A stretch of DNA of 64,000 nt from Tistrella mobilis. Lineage in GTDB: Bacteria > Pseudomonadota > Alphaproteobacteria > Tistrellales > Tistrellaceae. The stretch spans positions 4,747,501 to 4,811,500 of the forward strand of contig NZ_CP121017.1 of assembly GCF_041468085.1 (NCBI RefSeq). Direction: 5' to 3'. A program made the translations under genes and the position numbers. The notes below the pieces were generated by a model. That model worked only from the letters and a program-made list of their open reading frames with translations, was not told the origin of the DNA and did not search any database. Positions 63,613 through 64,000 of this stretch are shown here, one piece after another; the first letter of the stretch is position 1, and each line of letters starts with the position of its first letter.

Positions 63613-63645
63613 GGGCGGTCGGTGCCGATAAGGCACCGGTCGCCC
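63613..63645 (+). terminator. Hairpin between dnaK and dnaJ
   Basis: GGGCGGTCGGTGCC (63613-63626) pairs with GGCACCGGTCGCCC (63632-63645) across a GATAA loop, with two G·U pairs in the middle. GCGGTCGTTTTC follows. It may end most dnaK transcripts or reduce dnaJ expression. Confidence 0.6.
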
Positions 63646-63774
63646 GCGGTCGTTTTCAGAGGGAGCTGCGCGGGGGTCCGGTTCTCGTGCGCGCGCCCAT
63701 GATCGAAGGCACCGGCAGAGGCGTCCGCCACGGCAGGCGCGCGGATGCCCCGGCTCAAGGTACAGTCCACGACC

Positions 63775-64000
63775 ATGGCGAAGGCCGATTACTACGAGAT
63801 GCTCGGCGTTGCGCGAGACGCCGATGAAGCGACGCTCAAGAAGGCGTTCCGCAAGCTGGCGATGCAGTATCATCCGGACCGTAATCCGGGTGACGCCGAA
63901 GCGGAGAAGCGCTTCAAGGAAATCAACGAGGCTTACGAGGTCCTGAAAGACCCGAAGAAGCGTCAGGCCTATGACCAGTTCGGTCATGCAGCTTTCGAGG
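63775..64000 (+). CDS. dnaJ: Chaperone DnaJ (5' part)
   Basis: The start of dnaJ runs off the right edge. DnaJ delivers clients to DnaK and stimulates its ATPase. The first 75 codons encode a J domain beginning [12 protein letters not shown], with the invariant HPD at residues 33-35 ([10 protein letters not shown]) and the [10 protein letters not shown] end. The ATG at 63775 follows a rather poor ribosome-binding site. It is separated from dnaK by 182 bp with a strong hairpin, so it is probably partly independently expressed. Confidence 0.95.
   Translation, partial: MAKADYYEMLGVARDADEATLKKAFRKLAMQYHPDRNPGDAEAEKRFKEINEAYEVLKDPKKRQAYDQFGHAAFE

Overview
This window looks like the chromosome of a high-G+C alphaproteobacterium of the Rhodospirillales/Tistrellales type. 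The reasons are the gene order mnmE–mnmG–rsmG–parA–parB, the rph/hrcA–grpE–dnaK–dnaJ block, the rsmI–yraN–gshB operon and the porin type. The genus cannot be proved from the sequence; Tistrella is my best guess. About 58 protein genes are supported. I see no rRNA, tRNA or CRISPR array.

Layout. (1) 1-10,365: tRNA modification (mnmE end, mnmG), 16S methylation (rsmG) and chromosome partitioning (parA, parB) with two parS-like sites, then the opposing block DUF3576 lipoprotein–leuS–lptE–holA. (2) 10,366-15,040: three tandem porin paralogues, each with its own leader and terminator. (3) 15,159-21,760: a sulfotransferase/methyltransferase pair, a ThiE-like gene, yggS, an L,D-transpeptidase, an Ala-rich unknown, nth and a DUF2244 gene. 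(4) 21,762-24,430: an AT-rich stretch inside this G+C-rich genome. Its first 2.0 kb is bounded by a 96-bp direct repeat of the DUF2244 gene's 3' end, so it reads as an insertion that restored the gene. It carries a DUF2335 membrane-protein gene and a small unknown gene. (5) 24,555-30,203: comM-like ATPase, XRE regulator, crotonase-fold protein, DJ-1/PfpI protein with divergent LysR, and an orphan OmpR-type response regulator.

(6) 30,275-37,547: a compact divergent cluster, the most interesting metabolic region. The left arm reads RibD-reductase–like, BchC-like dehydrogenase, PTPS-like protein, GT4 glycosyltransferase, methyltransferase. The right arm reads CDP-alcohol phosphatidyltransferase, YceI, GTP cyclohydrolase II. 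Nearly all junctions overlap or are very close, and a strong palindrome lies between the arms. The content suggests an uncharacterised GTP-derived, glycosylated and possibly lipid-linked product. Several enzymes lack standard catalytic or metal-binding residues or domains.

(7) 37,674-45,005: ppa, ampG, typA, adenosine kinase, an EI24-type membrane protein and two lipoproteins. (8) 45,069-51,612: alkaline-phosphatase-superfamily hydrolase with divergent GntR regulator, the glutathione-dependent formaldehyde pathway (adhC, fghA), XRE regulator, and gshB–arsC. (9) 51,728-64,000: transglutaminase/TPR protein, BON lipoprotein, yraN, rsmI, LpoA-like lipoprotein, hemW–rdgB–rph, and the chaperone block hrcA, grpE, dnaK and the start of dnaJ.

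Glutathione links several genes in part 8: gshB makes it, arsC uses it for arsenate reduction, and adhC/fghA use it for formaldehyde oxidation. The last two blocks follow widespread alphaproteobacterial gene orders, so they are core genome. The AT-rich insert and perhaps the GTP-derived cluster are the accessory material.
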